From the NCBI GenBank assembly GCA_947476195.1, contig CANJPT010000002.1:1-64000 (forward strand): a stretch of DNA of 64,000 nucleotides, read 5' to 3'. The stretch is from Lewinellaceae bacterium. Its GTDB lineage: Bacteria; Bacteroidota; Bacteroidia; Chitinophagales; Saprospiraceae. Numbering within the stretch: position 1 is the stretch's first letter; each line of letters opens with the position of its first letter. Of this stretch, positions 1-9,521 are shown piece by piece. Under the pieces are notes generated by a model. That model saw nothing but the letters and a program-made list of their open reading frames with translations. It did no database searches and was not told the origin of the DNA. The translations under genes were made by a program, and so were the position numbers.

Positions 1-237
1 GGGGTCATTGAAGGGTCATTAATTGTCATTGGGTCATTTGGGGTCATTGAAGGGTCATTGGGTCATTTATCGTCATTGGTCATTTAAGGTCATTGAAGGG
101 TCATTGGGTCATTTGGGGTCATTGAAGGGTCATTGGGTCATTTGGGGTCATTGAAGGGTCATTGGGTCATTTAAGGTCATTAATTGTCATTGGGTCATTT
201 AAGGTCATTAATTGTCATTGGGTCATTTAAGGTCATT
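1..237 (-). repeat. Irregular tandem array of GTCATT units (minus-strand AATGAC), about 25 copies at 7-11 bp spacing, cut by the window edge
   Basis: Direct reading: ggtcattgaagggtcattgggtcatttggggtcattaattgtcatt...; reverse complement of the 439-770 array. Confidence 0.95.
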
Positions 238-438
238 GGGCTGTAATGCTCTATAAACTGAGTACCCAATCCCAGCGTATTCTCCTGATCCACGGTGTCT
301 AGTGATATAATTGCTTATTCAGGTCCTTCGCTGCGCTCAGGCGTACGCGCTGGGATTGTGCACTTCATTAATGCTAAATTGGTTTTAATAATTACATTGA
401 ATGGGCTGCCTACCTTTGTACCTCACCAAGAACAAACA

Positions 439-770
439 ATGACGATCAACGACCTAATGACCCTAAATGACCCAATGACAATTAATGACAATTAATGACC
501 AATGACGATAAATGACCCAATGACAATTAATGACCAATGACAATTAATGACCCAATGACAATTAATGACCTATGACGATAAATGACCCAATGACAATTAA
601 TGACCAATGACGATAAATGACCCAATGACAATTAATGACCCAATGACAATTAATGACCAATGACGATAAATGACCCAATGACAATTAATGACCAATGACG
701 ATAAATGACCCAATGACAATTAATGACCCAATGACAATTAATGACTAATGACGATTAACGACCCAATGAC
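439..770 (+). repeat. Irregular tandem array of ATGAC units (aatgacccaatgacaattaatgaccaatgacgata), about 36 copies, ending in the start codon of the downstream gene
   Basis: Direct reading; units of 7, 8 and 10 bp; inverted relative to the 1-237 array. Confidence 0.95.
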
Positions 771-1542
771 ACACATCCTTTTTTCGGTAGAAAACGCCGT
801 AGCTCGCATCACCCTTAACCGACCCCAAGTCTTCAACTCCATGCACCACGCCATGAGAATGGAAATACTGGAAGCCTTGGATACCTGCGAAAAAGCCCCC
901 CTTATTCGTGCTGTTTACCTTACTGGCAATGGCAGAGCGTTTTGTGCCGGTGAAGACTTGCAGGAAGTGACCGATCCAAACGGCCCTTCGCTAAAAGAGA
1001 TCATTTCCACCGGCTATAACCCCATTGTTATGAAGATCCGGAATTTGGAAAAGCCCGTATTGGCAGCTGTCAATGGAGTGGCAGCCGGGGCCGGGGCAAA
1101 CATTGCACTGGCTTGTGACATTGTAGTAGCCACCGAATCGGCCTCTTTTACACAGGCATTTTCTAAGATCGGCCTCATCCCGGATTCAGGTGGCACCTGG
1201 ACTTTGCCAAGGCTGGTTGGTTTCCAACGCGCTACTGCACTGATGATGCTCTCAGATAAAGTTTCTGCCAGCGAAGCCGCGACGATGGGTATGATCTGGA
1301 AGGTTTTCCCTGACGATACCTTTGCTGCCGACAGTTTAAAAATGGCAGAAACACTGGCCCAAATGCCGACGCGTGGCTTAGCACTTACCAAACAAGCTTT
1401 AAACCAAACCTTCACCAACGACTTCGTTGCCCAAACGGCCGTAGAAGACCAGCTTCAGACCCTAGCCGGCCAAACGGAAGATTACCGCGAAGGAGTAGCC
1501 GCATTTATGGAGAAACGGAAGCCTATGTTTAAAGGCATTTGA
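766..1542 (+). CDS. Enoyl-CoA hydratase/isomerase family protein (start probably 766; the ORF extends in frame into the repeat array)
   Basis: Crotonase-fold motifs: ITLNRPQVFNSM, GRAFCAGEDLQE, AAVNGVAAGAGANIALACDIV, SKIGLIPDSGGTWTLPRLVG. Confidence 0.93.
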   Translation: MTHILFSVENAVARITLNRPQVFNSMHHAMRMEILEALDTCEKAPLIRAVYLTGNGRAFCAGEDLQEVTDPNGPSLKEIISTGYNPIVMKIRNLEKPVLAAVNGVAAGAGANIALACDIVVATESASFTQAFSKIGLIPDSGGTWTLPRLVGFQRATALMMLSDKVSASEAATMGMIWKVFPDDTFAADSLKMAETLAQMPTRGLALTKQALNQTFTNDFVAQTAVEDQLQTLAGQTEDYREGVAAFMEKRKPMFKGI

Positions 1543-1561
1543 CCATTTAGACAGTCTCTGT

Positions 1562-2389
1562 ATGTCCATCTTCAAAAAACTCAGCATTATCCCGCCCGAC
1601 TACGCCCGCAGCAAAGGCGACGCCCGAAAGTTCTGGACAACCCTGTTTGTTGTCTTCCTTATGTTGCTAATCCTTAGTCCCGAACTTCGCTATCGACTTC
1701 GTTCGCTAATTGAGTATCCACTGCACTATAAGGAGTACAAGCAATTTGGAATTCGCATCCCCGGAGGCTACAAAACCCATGGTATAGATGTGAGCAAATG
1801 GCAAAGTCGTGTAGACTGGAACCGGGTCAAAAAAATGAAAGTTGGTGATGTAAAGGTCTCTTTTGCCTTTATAAAGGCTACGGAAGGAACCTGGATGAAA
1901 GACCCTGAATTTGAACGGAATTGGAAAGGTGCTCGTGAAGTGGGCATTGTACGGGGAGCCTATCATTTTTTTCTGCCCAATGTGAGTGTAAAAGATCAGG
2001 TGTTACAGTTCTGCAAGGCGGTCAAGTTAAGGTCAGGTGATTTACCGCCGGTGGTAGATATTGAAGAAACGCGCGGCATGGGCACATCCCAGATTCAAAA
2101 ATACACCAAAGAATTCCTGGAGCTACTTGAAAAGCAATATCAGATACGTCCCATCTTGTATACCAACCGCGATTTTTACAAGAATTACTTTGCCGATAAT
2201 GACGCATTTAAAGGATATCGCTTCTGGATCGCGCACTACCACGTTGCCGATTTTGATATGCCTGGTGAAGAAGCATGGCATTTCTGGCAGCACAGTGACC
2301 GGGGCAATGTGAACGGGATCAATGAATTGGTAGATTTCAATGTATTCAATGGCGACAGCGCGGCACTTCGGAAATTGTGCCTGCCCTGA
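1562..2389 (+). CDS. Glycoside hydrolase family 25 (lysozyme-like) protein with N-terminal membrane anchor
   Basis: HGIDVSKWQSRVDWNRVK, FAFIKATEG, GAYHFF, VVDIEE motifs. Confidence 0.9.
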   Translation: MSIFKKLSIIPPDYARSKGDARKFWTTLFVVFLMLLILSPELRYRLRSLIEYPLHYKEYKQFGIRIPGGYKTHGIDVSKWQSRVDWNRVKKMKVGDVKVSFAFIKATEGTWMKDPEFERNWKGAREVGIVRGAYHFFLPNVSVKDQVLQFCKAVKLRSGDLPPVVDIEETRGMGTSQIQKYTKEFLELLEKQYQIRPILYTNRDFYKNYFADNDAFKGYRFWIAHYHVADFDMPGEEAWHFWQHSDRGNVNGINELVDFNVFNGDSAALRKLCLP

Positions 2390-2474
2390 TCAAACTTGTC
2401 ATTTCTGCCTGCACAACGACGGATGCATCCTTGGTCGCTAAACGCGCAGGCATTGGAAGGCCAATATTTTAAAA

Positions 2475-2501
2475 TTGTCCTGCGTTAAACCCTTATCTTT
2501 G
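2475..2501 (+). promoter_or_regulatory. Putative Bacteroidetes-type promoter TTG-N16-TATCTTTG
   Basis: ttg 2475-2477, tatctttg 2494-2501, about 30 bp before the preferred ABC-F start at 2532. Confidence 0.45.
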
Positions 2502-2531
2502 CGTCCTTTTTCAAGAAAAACATATTTAAGG

Positions 2532-4169
2532 ATGCTATCAGTAAACAACATTTCAGTTCAATTTGGGAAACGAATCCTCTTTGACGACGTCAATCTGAAA
2601 TTTGTAAAAGGCAATTGTTATGGGGTCATTGGTGCGAATGGAGCTGGAAAATCAACTTTTTTAAAAGTTTTGTCCGGCGAAATAGAAAGCACCAGGGGTA
2701 ATCTGGAAATTACGCCCGGCGAACGCATGGCCGTCCTCAGCCAAAACCACTTTGCATTTGATGAATATCCGGTGCTCGACACCGTGATCATGGGGCACAA
2801 GCATCTCTATGATATCATGAAGGAGAAAAATGCCATTTATGACAATCCGAATGCGACGGAAGCTGATTCGATGCGGGCGGCAGAACTCGAAGGGGATTTT
2901 GGCGAAATGAATGGTTGGATGGCGGAAAGCGATGCCGCTGAATTACTCAGCAACCTGGGCGTGCACGAATCCCTGCACTATAAATTGGTGAAAGACCTGA
3001 ACGGCTCTGAGCGTGTCAAGGTATTGCTTGCGCAGGCATTATTCGGCGCACCCGATATTTTGCTGATGGACGAACCGACCAACGACCTGGATGCGGAAAC
3101 CTCCGACTGGCTCTGTGATTTTCTGGCTGATTACCAGAATATCGTCATCGTGGTATCGCACGACCGCCACTTTCTGGACATGGTGTGTACCAATGTTGTA
3201 GATGTTGACTTTGGCAAGATTCGGATGTTCACCGGCAACTATACGTTCTGGTACGAGGCCAGCCAATTGATGTCTCGCCAAATGGCGGATAAAAACAAGA
3301 AGGTCGAGACCAAGCGCCAGGAAATGATGGACTTTATCGCCCGCTTTTCTGCCAATGCTTCCAAATCAAAGCAAGCCACCAGCCGTAAGAAGGCCTTGGA
3401 CAAGTTGAATCTGGAAGAGTTACAGGTGTCGAGTCGTAGGTATCCCTATATTTCATTCAAACCAGAGCGGGAGCCTGGCGATGTCATTCTGAATATTGAG
3501 AACCTCTCGAAAAAGAATGCTATGGGCGAATACCTGTTTAAAAACCTGTATTTGCGTTTCAATAAAGGCGAAAAAATAGCTGTGTTAAGTCGGAATGCCT
3601 CCGCAGTAACGGCCTTTTTTAACATTCTTGCAGGTGAAGACAAGGACTTTGAAGGTGCCTTTCAGTACGGCCAAACAATTCTGCCCCAATATCTACCCAA
3701 CGATAACAGCAAATTCTTCTCTGGTGATCAGGATATGAACCTGATCGATTGGTTGCGTCAGTTTTCCAAAGATAAAGACGAGTCATTTATTCGTGGATTT
3801 CTCGGGCGTATGTTGTTTGGTGGAGAAGAAGTATTCAAACGTTCAGGTGTGTTATCCGGAGGCGAAAAAGTGCGTTGCATGATGTCTAAGATCATGCTTT
3901 CCAATCCCAATTTTTTGATCCTGGATGAGCCAACAAACCACCTTGATTTGGAGTCGATTACAGCTTTGAACAATGGTATGCAGGAGTTCATCGGTAACAT
4001 GATCTTTACTTCGCATGATTATCAGATTCTGGACTCCGTGGCTAATCGTATCATCGAGATCACCCCGAACGGACTCATTGATCAGTACATGAGCTACCAT
4101 GATTTCGTGCACAGCGAAAAAGTGCTCAGCCTGAAAGCTGAACTGTATGGCGATCCGGTTGGAGCTTAG
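2532..4169 (+). CDS. ABC-F family ATP-binding cassette protein (two NBDs); start at 2532 preferred over the ORF start at 2475
   Basis: GANGAGKST Walker A, LLMDEPTNDLD and LILDEPTNHLD Walker B motifs, LSGGEKVR signature. Confidence 0.93.
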   Translation: MLSVNNISVQFGKRILFDDVNLKFVKGNCYGVIGANGAGKSTFLKVLSGEIESTRGNLEITPGERMAVLSQNHFAFDEYPVLDTVIMGHKHLYDIMKEKNAIYDNPNATEADSMRAAELEGDFGEMNGWMAESDAAELLSNLGVHESLHYKLVKDLNGSERVKVLLAQALFGAPDILLMDEPTNDLDAETSDWLCDFLADYQNIVIVVSHDRHFLDMVCTNVVDVDFGKIRMFTGNYTFWYEASQLMSRQMADKNKKVETKRQEMMDFIARFSANASKSKQATSRKKALDKLNLEELQVSSRRYPYISFKPEREPGDVILNIENLSKKNAMGEYLFKNLYLRFNKGEKIAVLSRNASAVTAFFNILAGEDKDFEGAFQYGQTILPQYLPNDNSKFFSGDQDMNLIDWLRQFSKDKDESFIRGFLGRMLFGGEEVFKRSGVLSGGEKVRCMMSKIMLSNPNFLILDEPTNHLDLESITALNNGMQEFIGNMIFTSHDYQILDSVANRIIEITPNGLIDQYMSYHDFVHSEKVLSLKAELYGDPVGA

Positions 4170-4303
4170 GTAGTGTATGTCCGGATTATTGCAAGTGCCG
4201 TTAATCCTAAGTTAAGTATGCGCGGCCTTTTTGAATACAGCCTACTTTTGCGTTGGTATATGTAACGTACCATCACTTAATTCTTTTCGACAACCTATTA
4301 ACA

Positions 4304-4792
4304 ATGAGAAAAACACTCCTCGTGCTGGCAGCTCTTTTCGTGACTATTGCTGCGTTCGCCCAAAAGACACTTCCCTTTGCCAATTTAAAAACCCTTGAAG
4401 GCCAAACAATTAACGTGCAAGAACTGGCTAAAACCGGTAAAATTACGGTTATCAGCTTTTGGGCCACGTGGTGTTCACCTTGTAAAAAGGAACTGGATGC
4501 TATTGCAGACTACTACGAAGAATGGCAGAAAAAATACGGCATTGAACTCGTCGCCATCAGCGTGGATGATACCCGCTCAGCGGCTAAAGTTCCTGGAGTA
4601 GTAGCAGAAAAAGGCTGGAAATATCGAATCCTGCTTGACCCGGCCAAAGAACTTCAAACAGCTGCCAATATTCAGGCTGTACCACACACCTATGTACTCG
4701 ATCAAAAAGGCAATATCGTTTTTGAGCACAATGGGTACACTCCAGGTGATGAGCTGGAATTAGAAGAGCTTTTTAAGCAATTGACGAAATAG
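4304..4792 (+). CDS. TlpA/ResA-like thioredoxin-family protein with signal peptide
   Basis: MRKTLLVLAALFVTIAAFAQ leader; SFWATWCSPCKKE active site; VPHTYVLD cis-Pro loop. Confidence 0.9.
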   Translation: MRKTLLVLAALFVTIAAFAQKTLPFANLKTLEGQTINVQELAKTGKITVISFWATWCSPCKKELDAIADYYEEWQKKYGIELVAISVDDTRSAAKVPGVVAEKGWKYRILLDPAKELQTAANIQAVPHTYVLDQKGNIVFEHNGYTPGDELELEELFKQLTK

Positions 4793-4834
4793 AACCGACT
4801 TGCGTCTGGATCCTGATTTTTTTCGAAAAGGGAT

Positions 4835-4940
4835 AATTAAACAGAAAAACAGGAGAATTAAACCTGGAAAAACATGCATAATGTGTGTTTCTTCCATGGA
4901 GATTTTCCTGTTTCAAACGCTCCTGTTTTTCTGCTTAATT
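4835..4940. repeat. Interrupted inverted repeat between convergent genes (21-bp outer arms, one mismatch)
   Basis: aattaaacagaaaaacaggag (4835-4855) and ctcctgtttttctgcttaatt (4920-4940). Confidence 0.8.
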
Positions 4941-4975
4941 CCTCCAATTCAGAAAAATTCACCGTAACACTGTTT

Positions 4976-6316
4976 TCACCCTTTGTATGCTTTGATCTTT
5001 TCTCCAAGCATAAACACATCCTCAAAGGAATTATAAAGTGGCACAGGAGCAAAGCGAATCACATTCGGCTCGCGCCAATCTGCGATTATGCCGTTTTCTG
5101 CAAGAAAATCAAATATCGCTTTACCCCTATCATCAGTGAGCAACGACATTTGACAGCCACGTTGGGTTGGAGCACTCGGCGTAATGACCTTGAACAAATT
5201 GCGCCCGCCATCCGCTTCCGTTAATACTTGTTCCATAAAAGCTGTGAGCCGCAGACTTTTTGCCCGCAGGTTTTCTATTCCCGCGGCATCAAAAATATCG
5301 AGACTGGCTTTATGTGCTGCAAATGAGAATATTTGTGCATTGCTAAGTTGCCAGCCTTCAGCACCGTACATAGGGTGAAATCCTTTTTTCATCTTGAAAC
5401 GCTCCGCCTCATCATGCCCCCACCAGCCCGCAAAACGTGGCAAGTCTGGCGCATTTGCATGGCGCTCATGTATAAATGCACCGGAAGGACCACCAGGACC
5501 TGAGTTGAGATATTTATAGCTGCACCATACCGCAAAATCAGGGCCCCAGTCATGGAGCTTCATGGGTAGATTTCCTGCAGCGTGGGCCAAATCAAAGCCC
5601 ACCTTAGCACCCACGTGATGGCCGGCTTTAGTAATACTTTCTAAATCATAGAATTGTCCGGTGTAATAATTCACCCCACTAAACATGACAAGTGCTACAC
5701 TTTCGCCTTGATCTTCAATTACTTGTAAGATATCTTCAGTGCGCAAGACTTCTTCCCCGTCACGGGGTGTCACTTCTACGATAGCTGTTTCCGGATCAAG
5801 CCCATGCCAACGAGCCTGGCTTTCCATCGCGTATTGATCGCTGGGAAAAGCCCCTGCCTCCATCACGATCTTGTACCGTGTGGAGGTAGGCCGGTAGAAG
5901 GAGGCCATCATCAGGTGCAAATTCACGGTCAAAGTATTCATGACCACTACCTCGTGTGGTAATGCGCCTACCAGGCGGGCAGTTTGCTGCGTAAGGAATT
6001 TATGGTAATGCATCCAGGGATATTCACCCCTAAAATGTCCTTCTACCCCATGTTCAGCCCATTGATCGAGCTCATTCAGGAGGGCCTGACGTATGGCTTT
6101 GGGTTGAAGTCCTAAGGAGTTTCCACAGAAATAGCGGATGTCGTTCCTGCCGGGCGATCCCATACTGATAGTCTCACCTAAAGTGAGACTATCAGTATGG
6201 GAAGGAAAGATAAACTGTTTGCGAAAGTGCCGAAGCGGGTCTTGTGCATCGAGCGAGCGGGCAGCGGCGAGGGTATTTTCGTAACGCATATTGTTCAGGC
6301 TAAAATTTGAATCCAC
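4976..6316 (-). CDS. kynU: Kynureninase
   Basis: YFCGNSLGLQP, GFDLAHAAGN, WCSYKYLNSGPGG, FAGWWGH motifs. Confidence 0.93.
   Translation of the reverse strand: MDSNFSLNNMRYENTLAAARSLDAQDPLRHFRKQFIFPSHTDSLTLGETISMGSPGRNDIRYFCGNSLGLQPKAIRQALLNELDQWAEHGVEGHFRGEYPWMHYHKFLTQQTARLVGALPHEVVVMNTLTVNLHLMMASFYRPTSTRYKIVMEAGAFPSDQYAMESQARWHGLDPETAIVEVTPRDGEEVLRTEDILQVIEDQGESVALVMFSGVNYYTGQFYDLESITKAGHHVGAKVGFDLAHAAGNLPMKLHDWGPDFAVWCSYKYLNSGPGGPSGAFIHERHANAPDLPRFAGWWGHDEAERFKMKKGFHPMYGAEGWQLSNAQIFSFAAHKASLDIFDAAGIENLRAKSLRLTAFMEQVLTEADGGRNLFKVITPSAPTQRGCQMSLLTDDRGKAIFDFLAENGIIADWREPNVIRFAPVPLYNSFEDVFMLGEKIKAYKG
6158..6202. repeat. Perfect palindrome (20-bp arms, 5-nt loop) in frame inside kynureninase
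   Basis: tcccatactgatagtctcac-ctaaa-gtgagactatcagtatggga. Confidence 0.95.
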
Positions 6317-6353
6317 AAAGGTGGCGATTCTACCAATATTAAGCCTCGACGAG

Positions 6354-6444
6354 CATACTACTGGACATTTTTGTTTTGTCCCCAGACCTATAAGGTTTTT
6401 GAAAACCTTATAGGTCTAGATTTTAGAAAATGTCTAGTAGTCTG
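6354..6444 (+). mobile_element. MITE-like palindromic element, copy 1 (91 bp), TSD ctcgacgag at 6345-6353 / 6445-6453
   Basis: CATACTACTGGACATTTTTGTTTTG...AGACCTATAAGGTTTTTGAAAACCTTATAGGTCT...TTTTAGAAAATGTCTAGTAGTCTG; exact 9-bp direct repeats. Confidence 0.88.
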
Positions 6445-6490
6445 CTCGACGAGGCCTTAGACTTCTATCCTGTGGGGGATGATTCCTATT

Positions 6491-7768
6491 TCAACCAAAC
6501 AGAGCGTATTGCATCACATATACAGCCACTCCGGCAAGATAACCAACGGCAGCCAAAAAAGAGATCCGCTTCAGATACCAGAAGAAATCAATGTTCTCCA
6601 TGCCCATAGCGGCTACACCAGCTGCTGAGCCAATGATCAGTGTACTTCCGCCTGTTCCTGCGCAATAGGCGATTAGTTCCCAGAAAAAGCTGTCGGGCGG
6701 GTAGGTGCAAAGATTATACATTCCCTGAGAAGCTGCCACCAGGGGCACGTTGTCTACTACCGCTGAAAGAAACCCGATAAGCACCCCGATCGCAGTTACG
6801 TTGCCAATCGAATGATCTAACCATTCCGCTAAATGATGCAGTGTGCCCACGCTTTCCAGCGCTGTAATCGCGATGAGAATACCCAAAAAAAACAAAATGC
6901 TGGGAGTGTCAATCTTACGTAAAGCGTGATTCACCGAGCGCAGGCCCTTTTCATCCTCGTCTTTTTTGCTATGGATGAATTCCGTGAGCGCCCACATCAC
7001 GCCAAGACCAAAAAGCATACCCATATAAGGAGGAAGGTGCGTGATGGTTTTAAATACCGGAACAAAGAGCAGCGAGCCGATCCCTATTACAAATACTGTA
7101 TTGCGCTCAAAAGGGGTAGAATTTATCAACCCAGATTCATCTTTTTCAGGTGTTTGAACCGTTCCTTTCATTTTTCGGGAAAGTATTATTAGCGGCACCA
7201 GCAGACAAACCAGACTTGGCAGGAAGAGTATTTTCATGATCTTCAGGGCCGTGATCTGACCACCGATCCAAAGCATCGTAGTGGTGACGTCACCAATGGG
7301 GGACCAGGCTCCACCGGCATTGGCAGCGATAACAACCAGCCCCACCAGCAAAAGACGATCCTCACGGTCTGCTACAATTTTTCGCAACAAACTGACCATT
7401 ACTATGGTAGTCGTGAGGTTATCCAGAATAGCTGATAAGAAAAAAGTAATGAACCCTGTGAGCCACAATAGTCGCTGTTTGTTGGTCGTACTGATCCGCT
7501 GTGTCACGAGATCAAAGCCATCATGGGCATCAATCAACTCTACGATGACCATTGCCCCGAGCAGGAAAAATAGAATACCCGAAATCGTTGAAAGGTGCTC
7601 TCCCAACTGATTTGAGACCAGATCTTTATCTGTTTCAGAGACTATATAAACGGTCCAGCAAAGTACTCCGGTAATAAGTGCTGTTGCGGCTTTATTGATC
7701 TTTATACCGTGCTCAAAAGCGATCGCTACATATCCCAGCACAAAAATCATCACCATTAAAAATTCCAT
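6491..7768 (-). CDS. nhaD: NhaD-type Na+/H+ antiporter
   Basis: AILDNLTTTIVMVSLLRK, NAGGAWSPIGDVTTTMLWIGG, VVDNVPLVAAS motifs; multiple TM segments. Confidence 0.9.
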   Translation of the reverse strand: MEFLMVMIFVLGYVAIAFEHGIKINKAATALITGVLCWTVYIVSETDKDLVSNQLGEHLSTISGILFFLLGAMVIVELIDAHDGFDLVTQRISTTNKQRLLWLTGFITFFLSAILDNLTTTIVMVSLLRKIVADREDRLLLVGLVVIAANAGGAWSPIGDVTTTMLWIGGQITALKIMKILFLPSLVCLLVPLIILSRKMKGTVQTPEKDESGLINSTPFERNTVFVIGIGSLLFVPVFKTITHLPPYMGMLFGLGVMWALTEFIHSKKDEDEKGLRSVNHALRKIDTPSILFFLGILIAITALESVGTLHHLAEWLDHSIGNVTAIGVLIGFLSAVVDNVPLVAASQGMYNLCTYPPDSFFWELIAYCAGTGGSTLIIGSAAGVAAMGMENIDFFWYLKRISFLAAVGYLAGVAVYVMQYALFG

Positions 7769-7974
7769 AAAGCAGATAAATTTATAGACCAGATAACTTA
7801 GTGCTTGTTGTTTTCACCGTCATAAAACCTATTATTAAACTGTATGCTGTTTTGCCCAGACCATATTACTGAAGCAGAAAATACAAAAGTACTCCAATTG
7901 GTAATCCAACATGGATGGCCAAACTTCACCAGTCGAGTATCGTGCACAAAGTACTAACATCGATTGTCCCAAGG

Positions 7975-8065
7975 CACACTACTGGACATTTTCTAAAATC
8001 GAGACCTATAAGTTTTTTGGAAACCTTTTAGGTCTGGGGGCAAAACAAAAATGTCCAGTAGTATG
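7975..8065 (-). mobile_element. MITE-like palindromic element, copy 2 (91 bp), near-TSD gtcccaag[g/c] at 7966-7974 / 8066-8074
   Basis: Inverted relative to copy 1; 8/9 matching flanks. Confidence 0.85.
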
Positions 8066-8353
8066 GTCCCAAGCTCCTGGGTTTGATAAAAACAGGGGCA
8101 GAAAAGCCCGGCTTGTATCCCGACCAAAGCAAAAGCCTAAGGTCTACGGAATGGGGGACCTTCATCTGATTTTGAAACACATGCATGCGGATATTCGCAA
8201 GCTTACGATTCTTTGGCGCAAGCAGGTGCTCCTCTTTTCTGACATTGTTGCGAAATGTTTCTGCAAAAGTAAAAATCGCGGCATTTTTGCGCGACACATC
8301 AACCGATAAGCCAATCAGCCTACTCAATCACTCGCTAACTTATCACCAACCAC

Positions 8354-9397
8354 ATGCAAGGTCCAGCCATTTTTCTAGCACAATTCATGGGCGACACCGC
8401 CCCCTTCAACACCCTTGAAAGTATTTGCCGCTGGGCAGCTTCACTCGGTTATAAAGGCGTTCAAATTCCAAGCTGGGATGCGCGCCTGATCGACCTTGAA
8501 AAAGCCGCCAACAGCAAAACTTACTGCGAAGAACTGCGTGGTCGCGTAGAAGCCTGTGGGGTAAAAATCACCGAACTCAGTACCCACTTGCAAGGACAAC
8601 TCGTAGCGGTTCACCCCGCGTATGACCTGATGTTTGACTCCTTTGCACCTGAACACCTGCGCGGCAATCCCAAAGCCCGTACCGAATGGGCCATCCAAAC
8701 CCTGAAATATGCTGCGAAGGCCAGTCAAAACCTTGGATTGAATGCGCATGCCACGTTTTCAGGTGCCTTGATCTGGCATACCATTTATCCCTGGCCACAG
8801 CGCCCTCAAGGTTTGGTAGAAGCTGGTTTCAAAGAGCTGGCCGCACGCTGGACCCCGATTCTCGATGTTTTTGACGAATGTGGCGTGGATGTGTGTTATG
8901 AGATCCATCCTGGAGAAGATCTTCACGACGGAGCTACTTTTGAACGTTTCCTGGCCGCCACTGGCAATCACACGCGTTGCAATATCCTTTATGACCCTTC
9001 GCATTTTGTACTCCAACAATTGGATTATCTGCAATATATCGACCTATACCACGAACGTATTAAGATGTTTCATGTCAAAGATGCAGAGTTCAATCCAACG
9101 GGCCGCAGTGGAGTTTATGGAGGATTTCAGGACTGGATAGATCGGCCGGGTCGTTTCCGATCTACTGGAGATGGGCAGGTAGATTTCAAATCTATTTTTA
9201 CAAAATTAGCCCAATACGGATATAAAGGCTGGGCTGTGCTGGAGTGGGAGTGTTGTATTAAGGACTCAGAACAGGGCGCCCGGGAAGGCGCTCCATTTAT
9301 TGCCAACCATATGATCAAGGTAACGGAACGGGCTTTTGATGATTTTGCAGGAGGCGTTGTGGACGAAGGATTATTGAAGAAGATCATTGGGATTTAA
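8354..9397 (+). CDS. Sugar phosphate isomerase/epimerase (xylose isomerase-like TIM barrel)
   Basis: CYEIHPGEDLHDG, NILYDPSHFVLQQLDYL, FHVKDAEF, WAVLEWECC motifs. Confidence 0.88.
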   Translation: MQGPAIFLAQFMGDTAPFNTLESICRWAASLGYKGVQIPSWDARLIDLEKAANSKTYCEELRGRVEACGVKITELSTHLQGQLVAVHPAYDLMFDSFAPEHLRGNPKARTEWAIQTLKYAAKASQNLGLNAHATFSGALIWHTIYPWPQRPQGLVEAGFKELAARWTPILDVFDECGVDVCYEIHPGEDLHDGATFERFLAATGNHTRCNILYDPSHFVLQQLDYLQYIDLYHERIKMFHVKDAEFNPTGRSGVYGGFQDWIDRPGRFRSTGDGQVDFKSIFTKLAQYGYKGWAVLEWECCIKDSEQGAREGAPFIANHMIKVTERAFDDFAGGVVDEGLLKKIIGI

Positions 9398-9521
9398 AAA
9401 TTCAACGGAAGCATTCACCTAAAGTCTCCGAAAAGTTGACCTTTGTGTAGCGTTACAGAAAATCCTGTTTCAAAACAATGCCTTACTTTTCATGTTTGAG
9501 AGAATAATTTTTTAAATTTCA

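Noticed and set aside
1-770. CRISPR array
   Set aside because: Units are 7-11 bp with no unique spacers and no cas genes nearby.
6345-8074. Composite transposon: copies 1 and 2 in inverted orientation flanking nhaD
   Set aside because: Each copy has its own distinct 9-bp TSD, so they inserted independently.
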